This document shows positions 9,011 through 16,948 of a DNA stretch of 64,000 nucleotides, one piece after another. The translations under genes and the position numbers were made by a program. Origin of the DNA: Cellvibrionaceae bacterium. GTDB lineage: Bacteria > Pseudomonadota > Gammaproteobacteria > Pseudomonadales > Cellvibrionaceae. The DNA lies in contig JAGKWQ010000007.1 in NCBI GenBank assembly GCA_021151825.1, positions 174,073 through 238,072 on the forward strand, in the 5' to 3' direction. The notes under the pieces were generated by a model. It saw nothing but the letters and a program-made list of their open reading frames with translations, was not told the origin of the DNA and searched no databases. Within the stretch, counting starts at the first letter, position 1. Each line of letters begins with the position of its first letter.

Positions 9011-9850
9011 ATGCAAACCTACATCGCACAAAAGCCCAAAGCAGGGGGAAAAGTATTAATCGGCCTTGGATTATTTTTTGTATTCCTGTTGCTGATTTTG
9101 CCACTGACGTTAATTTTTGTAGCTGCCTTTCGCGGTGGCTGGGAATTGTTTGTCAGCAATTTGCTCGATAAAGATACGCTTGCCGCAATTCGTTTAACCT
9201 TATTGGTTGCGCTGCTCACCGTTCCTGTCAACCTGGTATTCGGTACTTTGATTGCCTGGTGCGTTACCAAATTCCAATTCGCCGGGCGCAAATTATTGGT
9301 TGCTTTTATTGATGCACCCTATGCAATTTCCCCTGTTGTTGCTGGTTTATGTTATCTGCTGCTCTATGGTAATCAGAGTTGGTTAGGTGGATGGTTGAAT
9401 GAGCACGGAATACAAATTATTTTTGCATGGCCGGTAATCGTACTGGTTACAATTTTTGTTACCAGCCCGTATGTTGCGCGTGAGCTAATTCCATTAATGG
9501 AAGCTCAAGGTTCTGAGGAAGAAGAGGCGGCGATGGTATTGGGTGCAAACGGCTTGCGTATGTTTGTGCGTGTTACCTTACCAAATATTAAATGGGCTTT
9601 GCTTTACGGGACCGTGCTAACCACTGCTCGTGCCGTAGGTGAGTTTGGTTCGGTTGCGGTAGTTTCCGGTGCAATCCGCGGTCACACCAATACCTTGCCA
9701 CTTCACGTACAGCTGCTGCAACAGGATTACAACAGCATAGGCGCATTTACAGCGGCGTTACTGCTTGCATCCATTGCTTTGTTAACACTAATCCTCAAAA
9801 CAATTTTCGAATTTTTCCAAAACCGGAAATTATCCGGTGCTATTCACTAG
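9011..9850 (+). CDS. cysW: Sulfate ABC transporter permease CysW
   Basis: This 279-residue second permease subunit of the sulfate importer lies 42 bases after cysT. Typical CysW features are FRGGWELFVSNL, the KFQFAGRKLLVAFIDAPYAISPVVAGL segment, and an EAA loop (EEEEAAMVLGANGLRMFVRVTLPNIKWAL). Six hydrophobic segments are apparent. In most bacteria cysA, the ATPase gene, follows directly. Here a convergent unrelated gene follows, so the ATPase must be encoded elsewhere or be shared with another importer. Confidence 0.95.
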   Translation: MQTYIAQKPKAGGKVLIGLGLFFVFLLLILPLTLIFVAAFRGGWELFVSNLLDKDTLAAIRLTLLVALLTVPVNLVFGTLIAWCVTKFQFAGRKLLVAFIDAPYAISPVVAGLCYLLLYGNQSWLGGWLNEHGIQIIFAWPVIVLVTIFVTSPYVARELIPLMEAQGSEEEEAAMVLGANGLRMFVRVTLPNIKWALLYGTVLTTARAVGEFGSVAVVSGAIRGHTNTLPLHVQLLQQDYNSIGAFTAALLLASIALLTLILKTIFEFFQNRKLSGAIH

Positions 9851-9967
9851 GTTTTACTCCATAACATTATCGGTAAATACACTCTGGCGCTGGCATTCCA
9901 TATCAGAACTGCAAGTATTAAGTGGGATGCATTAAGTGGGAGATGACAAACGGATTATTGCGACTGA

Positions 9968-10876
9968 TTATAATAGAGCCGGTTTTGCCAAGCGTAGCTC
10001 AGCTGGAACCCGTTTGTTTTCCAGCACAAAAACACGATTGTTTGCTGATCGCAATTTTATTAACTCATGGGCGAAATGGGATTGAAATAATTTATCCATA
10101 GAGCCATCATTTTTAGCTTTGGTGAGGCCTTTTTCTACTCGTTGGGCAAGTTCCGGATGGCGAATGCTGACCTGAAATAAAACCGGAAAGGGATAATAAA
10201 TTAACATGTCGGGTGCAACGGTAACGTCTTGCGAATATTCCCCGAATTTTTGAATGAAATTTTCAACTTCAATGGTGCTCAGTGGAATGTAATCAATGCG
10301 TCCTGCCACCAGCATGGCAAATAATTTGTAATAATCTGCTTCATCATTGACTTGATAACCGTTTGCACGATAAATAAAAACATCCTCCCAATCTTTACCT
10401 TGGCCTGCAACCAATTTTTGCAATTGCGATGCCTGGGTAATGTTATTGAACTTTTCTACATCATTTTTGCGAATGACCAAACGTCGATACCCCAGAAGCC
10501 CTTGCAAGATAGGAACTTTTACTGCGATACGTTTATCGCGTTTTATCTCCGATGGAACTGTATCTGTGGTCCAATTAGGAGTGGCCTCAATATTGATTAT
10601 ATTCCCGCGGCTCACTTCACGGCTGGCCCGCAATGAGGTAATTTTTTGATCAACACGTATTAATTGATAATCTCCATAAGCGCTACGAGTTTTTTCCAGC
10701 GCAAGTTTTAATAATTCGAATTGATAGTGGTCGCGAGTCGGGCTTGCACCCAGATCCCAATATCGATAGACCATGGGCGAGCCATTATCGGCGGCGAGGC
10801 TGTTGCCCGAGAACAGAAAGAATAACGCGAAGACAATGGCGGGGTAGCGGTATGAGCAGCGTGTAGGGTTTTCCAT
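9968..10876 (-). CDS. Periplasmic solute-binding-like protein
   Basis: This 302-residue exported protein has a hydrophobic signal ending near SGNSLAA-DN and GGAG before the ATG. The mature part has the look of an extracellular solute-binding (SBP_bac_3-like) fold: YRYWDLGASPTRDHYQFELLKLALEKT at the start, a central RLVIRKNDVEKFNNI lobe-crossing region and the closing GLTKAKNDGSMDKLFQSHF. No transporter genes adjoin it. Orphan proteins of this type are common in aquatic gammaproteobacteria and are of unknown ligand. It is convergent with cysW and probably unrelated to sulfate uptake. Confidence 0.65.
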   Translation of the reverse strand: MENPTRCSYRYPAIVFALFFLFSGNSLAADNGSPMVYRYWDLGASPTRDHYQFELLKLALEKTRSAYGDYQLIRVDQKITSLRASREVSRGNIINIEATPNWTTDTVPSEIKRDKRIAVKVPILQGLLGYRRLVIRKNDVEKFNNITQASQLQKLVAGQGKDWEDVFIYRANGYQVNDEADYYKLFAMLVAGRIDYIPLSTIEVENFIQKFGEYSQDVTVAPDMLIYYPFPVLFQVSIRHPELAQRVEKGLTKAKNDGSMDKLFQSHFAHELIKLRSANNRVFVLENKRVPAELRLAKPALL

Positions 10877-11130
10877 TGCGGGACTCCAGGATACTGATCA
10901 ACGCGTAACGGGGGAGGGAATTGGTTATCCGATTCTAGCAGCCTGATTTCCTGCTTCATATCCAGGGCACACAAGGTTAACAAAAAATGACGAAACCTGT
11001 AATTCTACGTTGAGAAAGGATAAGCCTCGCAGGGATCAATTGTATAGGAATGTTATCCATGCGAGGTTTACCTGTAAATCTATAAAACTTATGTGTGTGT
11101 TACAGTTCCGAGCCAAAATATTTCATTAGG

Positions 11131-11202
11131 TCAAGTCAATATCGCAATCAAAATAATGACTGGAATGGGCACACCGAGAAACCACAATAATAAAGAACGC
11201 AT
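11131..11202 (-). CDS. 23-residue hydrophobic membrane peptide
   Basis: This very short frame, MRSLLLWFLGVPIPVIILIA plus three residues, has a strong AAGGAG seven bases before its ATG. The peptide is a single membrane helix with a conserved-looking GVPIPVIIL core. I associate this pattern with short one-helix proteins annotated in many proteobacteria, though I cannot confirm it here. It lies 26 bases downstream of the membrane-protein gene ending at 11229, so the two are probably co-transcribed. A role as a small accessory membrane subunit is a guess. Confidence 0.55.
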   Translation of the reverse strand: MRSLLLWFLGVPIPVIILIAILT

Positions 11203-11228
11203 AATTAATCTCCTTTCTCATATGAAAA

Positions 11229-12218
11229 TTATAAGTCACGTTGGCGGCCACCGAGGGTAGCGAGCCAGCTGGCGGTGAATGCACCGATCAATAACGAAAT
11301 AAATAACCAGAGCGAAATGTATGCGGTTGCTTTGCGAGCTTCGTCAGCCGCTTTTTTCGCAGTAGCTTCAGTTTCGCGCAATTTGGATTGCCACAGGTTA
11401 TAGGTTTCCTTCACGCGTTTTTCTGCTTCAGGCTGGCTAAGGTCGGTACGGCGGGCAACAATTTGCCCAAGGTACTGGGCATCATTTTCTGGTAGTGCAT
11501 TATTTCGTAACGCATTAATAAATATGCGCGCAACTTCTGCATTTGCAGCGTGTTCATTTCGCGGAGGCGGCAAAGGTAAGGTTGGGGATGCTGCAACATT
11601 TGGATCATTTGTAGCGTTAGTCGGGGCAGTAGCTGGTGCGGCACCTGCAGGTCTACGAAATAATGTATCGATAAAATAACCGGTTGATTCACCCTGCAAA
11701 CCAAACCGGTCATCAAATTGATTAGCGCCGGCAACCGCTGCCGATGTCGCAACACCATTTGCAACATTGGCACCGGCTTTGATTCCACCACCCACAACCG
11801 CAGCGATTGTTGTGGTGAGTAATCCGGCGGTAAATAGCGTCGCTACTGCCCATGCAAGAAAACCATGGGCAGTATCGCGGAAGTAAACTTCATCGCGGTC
11901 TGTCGACGTGGCCCAACGTGTCCTTAATCGACCAGCCAGATAACCACCCAGCCCACTTGCAGCAAGTGAGGTCAGTGTGATCCAGAGGATTCCGGAAATT
12001 CCCAATGTTTTTGCGCTGACGCCATCATTAGCCCAAGGGGAAATCGAACTAAAACCCAAGCCGGAACCAAGTATCAAAAGAATTAACGAGAGTGCGGCAG
12101 CACCAGCTGCACCCGCAAAAATTGCCCCCCAGGATACTGCGCTTGCAGAGCTATTTCCTCCGTTTGGTGAGGGCAGGATTACATCAGTTTTTTCATGAAC
12201 CTCGATTGTTGTAGTCAC
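11229..12218 (-). CDS. Gly/Ala-rich multi-pass membrane protein, unknown function
   Basis: This is a membrane protein of about 330 residues. I prefer the GTG at 12218 because AAGGAG lies six bases upstream; that AAGGAG sits inside the longer ATG frame starting at 12233. The first helix (SWGAIFAGAAGAAALSLILL) and the third (FLAWAVATLFTAGLLTTTIAAVVGGG) are Gly-zipper-like. A long Pro/Ala-rich extramembrane loop (about residues 180-230), a helical region with KRVKETYNLWQSKLRETEATAKKAADEARK, and a final helix (ISLWLFISLLIGAFTASWLA) follow. I do not recognise a named family. It neighbours a YciE-like protein, a combination often seen among general-stress genes. Confidence 0.7.
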   Translation of the reverse strand: MTTTIEVHEKTDVILPSPNGGNSSASAVSWGAIFAGAAGAAALSLILLILGSGLGFSSISPWANDGVSAKTLGISGILWITLTSLAASGLGGYLAGRLRTRWATSTDRDEVYFRDTAHGFLAWAVATLFTAGLLTTTIAAVVGGGIKAGANVANGVATSAAVAGANQFDDRFGLQGESTGYFIDTLFRRPAGAAPATAPTNATNDPNVAASPTLPLPPPRNEHAANAEVARIFINALRNNALPENDAQYLGQIVARRTDLSQPEAEKRVKETYNLWQSKLRETEATAKKAADEARKATAYISLWLFISLLIGAFTASWLATLGGRQRDL

Positions 12219-12286
12219 GTTGATCTCCTTCATTTATTGGGAATACAATTTTGCAGTTTTAAAATTATTGTTGCATATGCCGAGGT

Positions 12287-12778
12287 TTATGCGGCATGTG
12301 CAATCAAGAAACGCTTGGTTACTGTGTCTAGCTCCGAATCAAGCCATAAGGCTCGTGCTTCGACGTGATCAAGAATTTTCTGGCTGAGTTGACGAGTAGT
12401 TTCATCGCTCAATGCTTCTGTTGCCGAAATCAGAATTTTGTAAGATCCAATCGCAAACTGATTAAACGTATGCAATGCAAGAATACCTTTAACGGGTTCG
12501 TCGCTTACAACGGTACCGGAAAAATTTTGCGCCCCTGCTAACAGTTTTCCCACCGTGTCTTTAATAACAGATGGCTCACTTCCTAATTGCTGGATGCGAA
12601 TTGAAAGCAGCTTTTGGAAATCCCTGAAAAAATTTAATTCAGTAGTGAGCTTTGCACGCAATTCAGGGTAATCTTTTAATCGATCTACTTGCCCTGAGAA
12701 AAGTTTCTCCCCTTGTTCTTCCAATGCGTGCGCATCACGCAACCAGTCACGAATGTTTTCACTGCGAGAATCTGCCAT
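12287..12778 (-). CDS. YciE/DUF892-like ferritin-fold protein
   Basis: This 163-residue protein has AGGAG before the ATG. The opening IRDWLRDAHALEEQGEKLFSGQ, the DYPELRAKL helix and the later SYKILISATEAL and HVEARALWLDSEL helices match the four-helix YciE/YciF (DUF892) pattern. These proteins have a ferritin-like fold, and several are induced under osmotic, cold or general stress. Glu and His residues that could bind metal are present, but I cannot confirm an intact di-iron site. It lies just upstream of the membrane-protein gene on the same strand and is likely co-transcribed with it. Confidence 0.75.
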   Translation of the reverse strand: MADSRSENIRDWLRDAHALEEQGEKLFSGQVDRLKDYPELRAKLTTELNFFRDFQKLLSIRIQQLGSEPSVIKDTVGKLLAGAQNFSGTVVSDEPVKGILALHTFNQFAIGSYKILISATEALSDETTRQLSQKILDHVEARALWLDSELDTVTKRFLIAHAA

Positions 12779-12944
12779 TTTTTTCTCCTGACAAAATAAG
12801 CTGTTGGATTAGCTCAATGCAATATGAGTACCATTTGCGTAATTACTTCATTTATCAGGATTTTTTTGCGTTTAAGGTGCCAATGGGCGCGTTGATGCGA
12901 CTGCGAAAGGTTTAAATGGCGTAGGAAATATGTAAATTTTGCAG

Positions 12945-13008
12945 AAAATTAGTGGGATCTAAACCATGAAAGAAAATTTTCTTTCATGGTTTAGATCCCA
13001 CTAATTTT
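12945..13008. repeat. Perfect 64-bp palindrome with no spacer
   Basis: Two 32-base arms (12945-12976 and 12977-13008) are exact reverse complements with no unpaired centre; the middle is GAAAATTTTC. In RNA the loop would cost a few pairs, leaving a stem of nearly 30 bp followed by a T-rich tract on the plus strand and A-rich on the other. It may act as a bidirectional terminator. It marks the edge between the housekeeping-like genes to the left and the AT-rich cluster to the right. Confidence 0.95.
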
Positions 13009-13060
13009 TATTTTAATTAAACTTTTTAAGGAATTGTAATGCCTAATCAGGTTTACCTCT

Positions 13061-13306
13061 TTAAAGTAATTGCACTATGTCTGCCCAACCTGGCTTGTTA
13101 TTGGGCGTTAGAAATAGCCTCGTCACTTTGGCATATTTCCATGCTGTATACCCCTCACAACGATTTCCCTGAAAAAACATCTCATAAGCATTTTTGTACC
13201 CTTGCCGAATGAATAGACTGCTAACCTTTACCACCCATTTGGGGGGAGAAATTCCAAGTCTATAGATGGCATATTTGAATAAAATTTTGCCCCTTTCATC
13301 GAGCAT
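13061..13306 (-). CDS. Doubtful 81-residue ORF
   Basis: This minus-strand frame has protein-like composition (for example VSSLFIRQGYKNAYEMFFQGNRC) but no ribosome-binding site, and its 5' end overlaps the region upstream of the plus-strand membrane-protein gene. It has no recognisable domain. It could be a decayed gene left at the edge of the accessory cluster, or chance. I list it because this stretch (12779-13361) otherwise holds only the palindrome. Confidence 0.2.
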   Translation of the reverse strand: MLDERGKILFKYAIYRLGISPPKWVVKVSSLFIRQGYKNAYEMFFQGNRCEGYTAWKYAKVTRLFLTPNNKPGWADIVQLL

Positions 13307-13361
13307 ACTTTTAGATTTTGGGGCATTAAAGCCAATTATTATTCACACTTGGGGAATGTTT

Positions 13362-13727
13362 ATGGACCCACTACTGTTTGGAATTAAAAGTGAGGTGGTG
13401 TTTGAGGTATTCGGTGCAATAATTTTGTTAGCAATAATGATTGAAAGAGGGCTTTCAGTTGTCTTTGAGCATCGATTTATCCTGCCGCTCATACAAGACA
13501 AAGGTTTAAAAGAAATAATTGCTTTTGCAGTTTCCTATCTTGTCGTTCATCACGTTTCTTTTGATGCGTTAGCCATTATATTCAGTCAGGAAAAACAAAG
13601 CATTATAGGTTATCTCGTCACCGCTGCTGTTATCGCTGGTGGTAGTAAGGGGTCCATGGCTATCTTTGCGGACTGGCTAAATTGGCGGAGCTCAACTGCT
13701 AAAAAAATAAAAGATAACACTGTGTAA
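13362..13727 (+). CDS. Small three-helix membrane protein of accessory cluster
   Basis: The frame is open from 13266, but the ATG at 13362 is preferred because GGGGAA lies upstream and the extra N-terminus is not protein-like. The resulting 121 residues contain three probable membrane helices: EVFGAIILLAIMIERGLSVV, IIAFAVSYLVVHHVSFDALA and IIGYLVTAAVIAGGSKGSMA. The GGSKGS motif before the last helix end is striking and recurs, from memory, in small hypothetical proteins of diverse bacteria. The function is unknown. It lies 20 bases before the metallo-hydrolase gene, and with the following patatin gene it forms a plus-strand operon. Confidence 0.7.
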   Translation: MDPLLFGIKSEVVFEVFGAIILLAIMIERGLSVVFEHRFILPLIQDKGLKEIIAFAVSYLVVHHVSFDALAIIFSQEKQSIIGYLVTAAVIAGGSKGSMAIFADWLNWRSSTAKKIKDNTV

Positions 13728-13747
13728 TTGGCTACAGGATGATACCT

Positions 13748-15076
13748 ATGAAGATCATGCGGCTATTTATAATCCTGGTATGTGCGTTAACCACCTTTGC
13801 TCAGGCAGATTATGTGGAAATCGTTAAGAATGCACATATTTATGCTAATCCTGATAGAAAATCCAAAAAAATCCAATCAATTGAAATTGAGAATTCAACT
13901 GACTTATATTTTTTATTGGCACTTAGCGAACAGACAAAAGGATATTATCTAATCAGAAATCCTGCTACAAACATGAAAGGCTGGATCTATAAATCAAATA
14001 TTCGCCTGCACAAAGGTGATTTGCCTGGTGATAATCAAGTTATTCCAGACGCTGCAATTCGTCCATTACGGGATAACGAAATGCGCGCGCATATAATCAA
14101 CGTAGGGCAAGGTAGTGCAACATTATTGGAGTTCTCCTGTGGATCAGTGCTTATTGACACAGGTGGGGAAAAAAATGCAGATTTTGATAGCAATATCAAA
14201 CTTTCAGATTATGTAAATTCGTTTTATAGCAACCGCAGGGATCTGGAAAATACCCTGGATTTATTTATTCTTTCGCACCCTCACATTGATCACACCAGAG
14301 GGGCAAAATGGATACAGGAAAACGAAAATATACAAGTACTCAACTACGTTGATAATGGACAGGATGTTGGTAGCGGTGGCAAGCAACAGGTCAATTGGCA
14401 GAAATACTCAAAGGCTTCTGGATCAATTAATTATGAAGCCGTCACCCTGGATATGATTGGTAATGATGGCTTTACAGACGGCGTCGTTGATCCAATTAAT
14501 TGTGAATCAGGTGTTGACCCGGTAATTAAAGTTCTTTGGGGAAAGTTGGACAATGATCCGGGATGGGGAAACGAGAGAGGTACCGCCCGATTTGAAAACC
14601 CAAACAATCACAGCGTTGCTGTCAAAGTGGAGTTTGGGGATGTTTCTTTGTTATTGATTGGTGATATGGAGCATTCTGCAATTCAAAGTATGGTAGAAAA
14701 ATACCATGGCACAAATTTATTGGATGTTGATATCTATTTCGTTGGGCATCATGGTTCAAAAAATGGAACATCAGACGAGCTAATGCAGGCGATGACTCCG
14801 CGTATAGCAGTCATATCATCTGGCGATCCTTCCAGGGAAACTGTTTGGACTGCCTGGAAATATGGTCATCCCAATAAAATTGCGATTGATATGTTGCGTG
14901 ATCCTGAATTTGGTGTTTCTGATACGCGCACTCCTATTGAAGTACCCATTGGCACTCGCGCGGAATCATTTCAGCTGGAAACTATTGACTCGGCAATCTA
15001 TAACACAGGTTGGGATGGCAATATAATTCTTCAAATCAATAGTAATGGCCGAATTGTGCCTATAAAGCAGCACTGA
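13748..15076 (+). CDS. Secreted SH3b plus ComEC-like metallo-beta-lactamase hydrolase
   Basis: The frame opens at 13739, but the ATG at 13748 has AGGA eight bases upstream and gives a clean signal peptide (MKIMRLFIILVCALTTFAQA). Residues of about 20-95 look like a bacterial SH3 domain (YVEIVKNAHIYANPDRKSKKIQ, ending GWIYKSNIRL). The catalytic part begins at MRAHIINVGQGSATLLEF and has the metal-binding SHPHIDHTRG motif, a DMEH segment and VGHHGSKNGTSDE. This is the pattern of the ComEC/Rec2-like metallo-beta-lactamase hydrolases, here without channel helices. The substrate is unknown; nucleic acids or phosphodiesters are plausible. It lies between a membrane protein and a patatin in a tight operon. 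Confidence 0.82.
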   Translation: MKIMRLFIILVCALTTFAQADYVEIVKNAHIYANPDRKSKKIQSIEIENSTDLYFLLALSEQTKGYYLIRNPATNMKGWIYKSNIRLHKGDLPGDNQVIPDAAIRPLRDNEMRAHIINVGQGSATLLEFSCGSVLIDTGGEKNADFDSNIKLSDYVNSFYSNRRDLENTLDLFILSHPHIDHTRGAKWIQENENIQVLNYVDNGQDVGSGGKQQVNWQKYSKASGSINYEAVTLDMIGNDGFTDGVVDPINCESGVDPVIKVLWGKLDNDPGWGNERGTARFENPNNHSVAVKVEFGDVSLLLIGDMEHSAIQSMVEKYHGTNLLDVDIYFVGHHGSKNGTSDELMQAMTPRIAVISSGDPSRETVWTAWKYGHPNKIAIDMLRDPEFGVSDTRTPIEVPIGTRAESFQLETIDSAIYNTGWDGNIILQINSNGRIVPIKQH

Positions 15077-15100
15077 CGAAGTGTTTCGCTGGAGATTAAA

Positions 15101-16219
15101 ATGACTGAAGAACCAAGTGTTGGTCTGGCTATATCTGGTGGCGGATATAGAGCGACATTGTTTGCACTTGGATCATTGTGGAGAATAAATGATTTTGGTT
15201 TGCTTCCAAAAATAAAGACGATCACCAGCGTCTCGGGTGGAAGTATTATTGCTGCGTACCTCGCTATGAATTGGAGGAAATTGGAATTTGACCAGCATGG
15301 AGTCGCCATCAATTTTCGAGAAATAATTGCCAATCCAATTTGTGGATTCTGTAGTAAAGGTATTGATATTAAAGCGGGGTTATCCGGTTTTTTTTCATTC
15401 AAAGACACCATCGGCGATAGAGTTGCCTATGAGTATGATAAGGCTTTATTTAAAGGAGTCTCGATAAAGGATATCCCTGAAAAACCGGATTTTATATTTT
15501 ATGGCAGCAATTACCAAACCGGATCAAGTGTGATTTTTCGTAGGGATGTAATATCAGACTATAAAATTGGTATATATCCAAATCCCAATATTTCTCTTGC
15601 AAAAGTAGTTGGTATATCCAGCGCATTCCCTCCTATATTGTCTCCTGTGAGCCTGCGTACTAATCCGGATAATTGGATTAAATCAAAAAATGCTGATCAT
15701 TTTGCTGATAGAAATTTGCGTACAAAGCTAATGCTCTGCGATGGCGGGCTTTATGACAATTTAGGAATTGAAGCTTTATGGAAAATTGATGGTAAATATC
15801 GTTACAACCATTTGCTTGTCTGCGATGCAGGTGCTCCATTTAAAGTGTTTGCTGATCTTAAAAATAACTGGATAAGCCAGTTGTTGCGGATGACTGACCT
15901 GATGACTGATCAGCAACGTGCATTACGCAAGCGAACACTTTTCACATTTGCTGATCAGGGTTTCTATAAAGTGGCTTATTGGGGAATTAATACCAGAATT
16001 GAAGAATATAAGGTTGATAGCTATTTAATAAACAATTCAGAAAGCACTGATAGGCTGGCATTTCTACGAACCAGGCTTAATGCATTTAACGCTGGTGAGC
16101 AAAACGCATTAATAAATTGGGGATACGCTTTAAGTGATGCGTCTATTCGATATCGGCAAATGCAACTGTTGGATGTTCAAAAGAACGTAATAGGTATTCT
16201 TCCTATGCCTGGTAATTAA
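15101..16219 (+). CDS. Patatin-like phospholipase
   Basis: This 372-residue protein has GGAG before the ATG and no signal peptide. It has the oxyanion motif SGGGYRA (residues 12-18), the nucleophile elbow SVSGGS with Ser45, and the catalytic Asp motif CDGGLYDNLG. Patatin enzymes use a Ser-Asp dyad to hydrolyse acyl chains from phospholipids. Several bacterial patatins are effectors that damage the membrane on infection, while others are housekeeping lipases. The gene follows a secreted metallo-hydrolase by 24 bases and is AT-rich like its two partners. The upstream residue of the elbow is Ser rather than Gly, which occurs in this subgroup. Confidence 0.88.
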   Translation: MTEEPSVGLAISGGGYRATLFALGSLWRINDFGLLPKIKTITSVSGGSIIAAYLAMNWRKLEFDQHGVAINFREIIANPICGFCSKGIDIKAGLSGFFSFKDTIGDRVAYEYDKALFKGVSIKDIPEKPDFIFYGSNYQTGSSVIFRRDVISDYKIGIYPNPNISLAKVVGISSAFPPILSPVSLRTNPDNWIKSKNADHFADRNLRTKLMLCDGGLYDNLGIEALWKIDGKYRYNHLLVCDAGAPFKVFADLKNNWISQLLRMTDLMTDQQRALRKRTLFTFADQGFYKVAYWGINTRIEEYKVDSYLINNSESTDRLAFLRTRLNAFNAGEQNALINWGYALSDASIRYRQMQLLDVQKNVIGILPMPGN

Positions 16220-16273
16220 TCGAATGTCGAAGCATTAGAGAATGTATTTATCTCTTATTGGACAGTGGATAAA

Positions 16274-16675
16274 TTACGCCACCCCCGATAATTCCATTTT
16301 TATTTTAACCAGTGTCCCATGGGCTTCAGCGATGAGAAATTTTGAGCGTTGGGATATGCCATGTATTTCACATTGAAAGGTTGCAAGGTGTTGGTTCAGG
16401 TTTGTTAGTGTAGTGGATACTATAAGTTCTTTGCTGGCTGTATGAGTGCGTATACCCATTTCGCATTCTGCTATGAAACAATCTCCGATTATTGCATTCC
16501 CCGCTACGCGGGTAGCGTAATCAAAGATATTGGCAAGGCCCCCCAATTGTAGATTGGCGATCAGGTTTGGCGCAGCCAACCGTAATGTTATTCGTCCGGC
16601 ACGGTGCTTTATTAAACGAATATCGAAGTCTTTTTGTAGCGGGTGTTTATCAGGGAAACTTTCAATCTGGTTCAT
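16274..16675 (-). CDS. Hotdog-fold (PaaI/4HBT-like) protein
   Basis: The frame is open from a TTG at 16762, but the ATG at 16675 gives a 133-residue protein of the usual hotdog length. The segment GGLANIFDYATRVAGNA corresponds to the central hotdog helix, and ELIVSTTLTNLNQHLATFQCEIH followed by FLIAEAHGTLVKIKMEL form the typical strands. Such proteins are often acyl-CoA thioesterases. The usual catalytic Asp/Glu of the helix appears as Asp in IFDYATR. The gene stands alone between the patatin cluster and the AraC regulator. Both assignment and start are moderately secure. Confidence 0.6.
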   Translation of the reverse strand: MNQIESFPDKHPLQKDFDIRLIKHRAGRITLRLAAPNLIANLQLGGLANIFDYATRVAGNAIIGDCFIAECEMGIRTHTASKELIVSTTLTNLNQHLATFQCEIHGISQRSKFLIAEAHGTLVKIKMELSGVA

Positions 16676-16869
16676 GGTGGCCTGTTTATGGAATGTAATT
16701 TTCCAGGTGGAATTTTTTTTGGTAAAAAGCCCGCTCGCACCCAAGCGTTTACCGTTCTCCAAGGTTGATGCGGCGGGGCAGAAGAGCCTGAACTATCAGT
16801 TTGTTAAATACTGGAAATGCAGTGTTAGTCTTTTTGCGTTGTTTTTTACCACTATGCCGATATTTATAG

Positions 16870-16890
16870 TTTTTTTCGTTTAAGTTGAAT
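16870..16890. repeat. 21-bp motif shared with 24343-24363 (copy 1)
   Basis: Seven Ts followed by CGTTTAAGTTGAAT. The same 21 bases recur exactly at 24343-24363. This copy lies about 195 bases upstream of the hotdog gene and just beyond the 3' end of the AraC-type regulator gene. It could be a regulatory site; see the finding on this motif. Confidence 0.5.
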
Positions 16891-16948
16891 AATTTTGGGG
16901 TGCGGCACCGCGATTTTTTTGGAAGTAATGCACTACCTTTATTCGTCT

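Noticed and set aside
13085..13120. GCCCAAC ... GGGCGTTAG resembling an integron attC end
   Set aside because: The paired cores are only about 15 bases apart and the final base of the GTTRRRY core does not match. No integrase or cassette array is present. It is most likely a simple short hairpin.
16675..16762. N-terminal extension of the hotdog protein starting at TTG
   Set aside because: The residues (ENGKRLGASGLFTKKNSTWK) are unlike a hotdog start, and no ribosome-binding site precedes the TTG.
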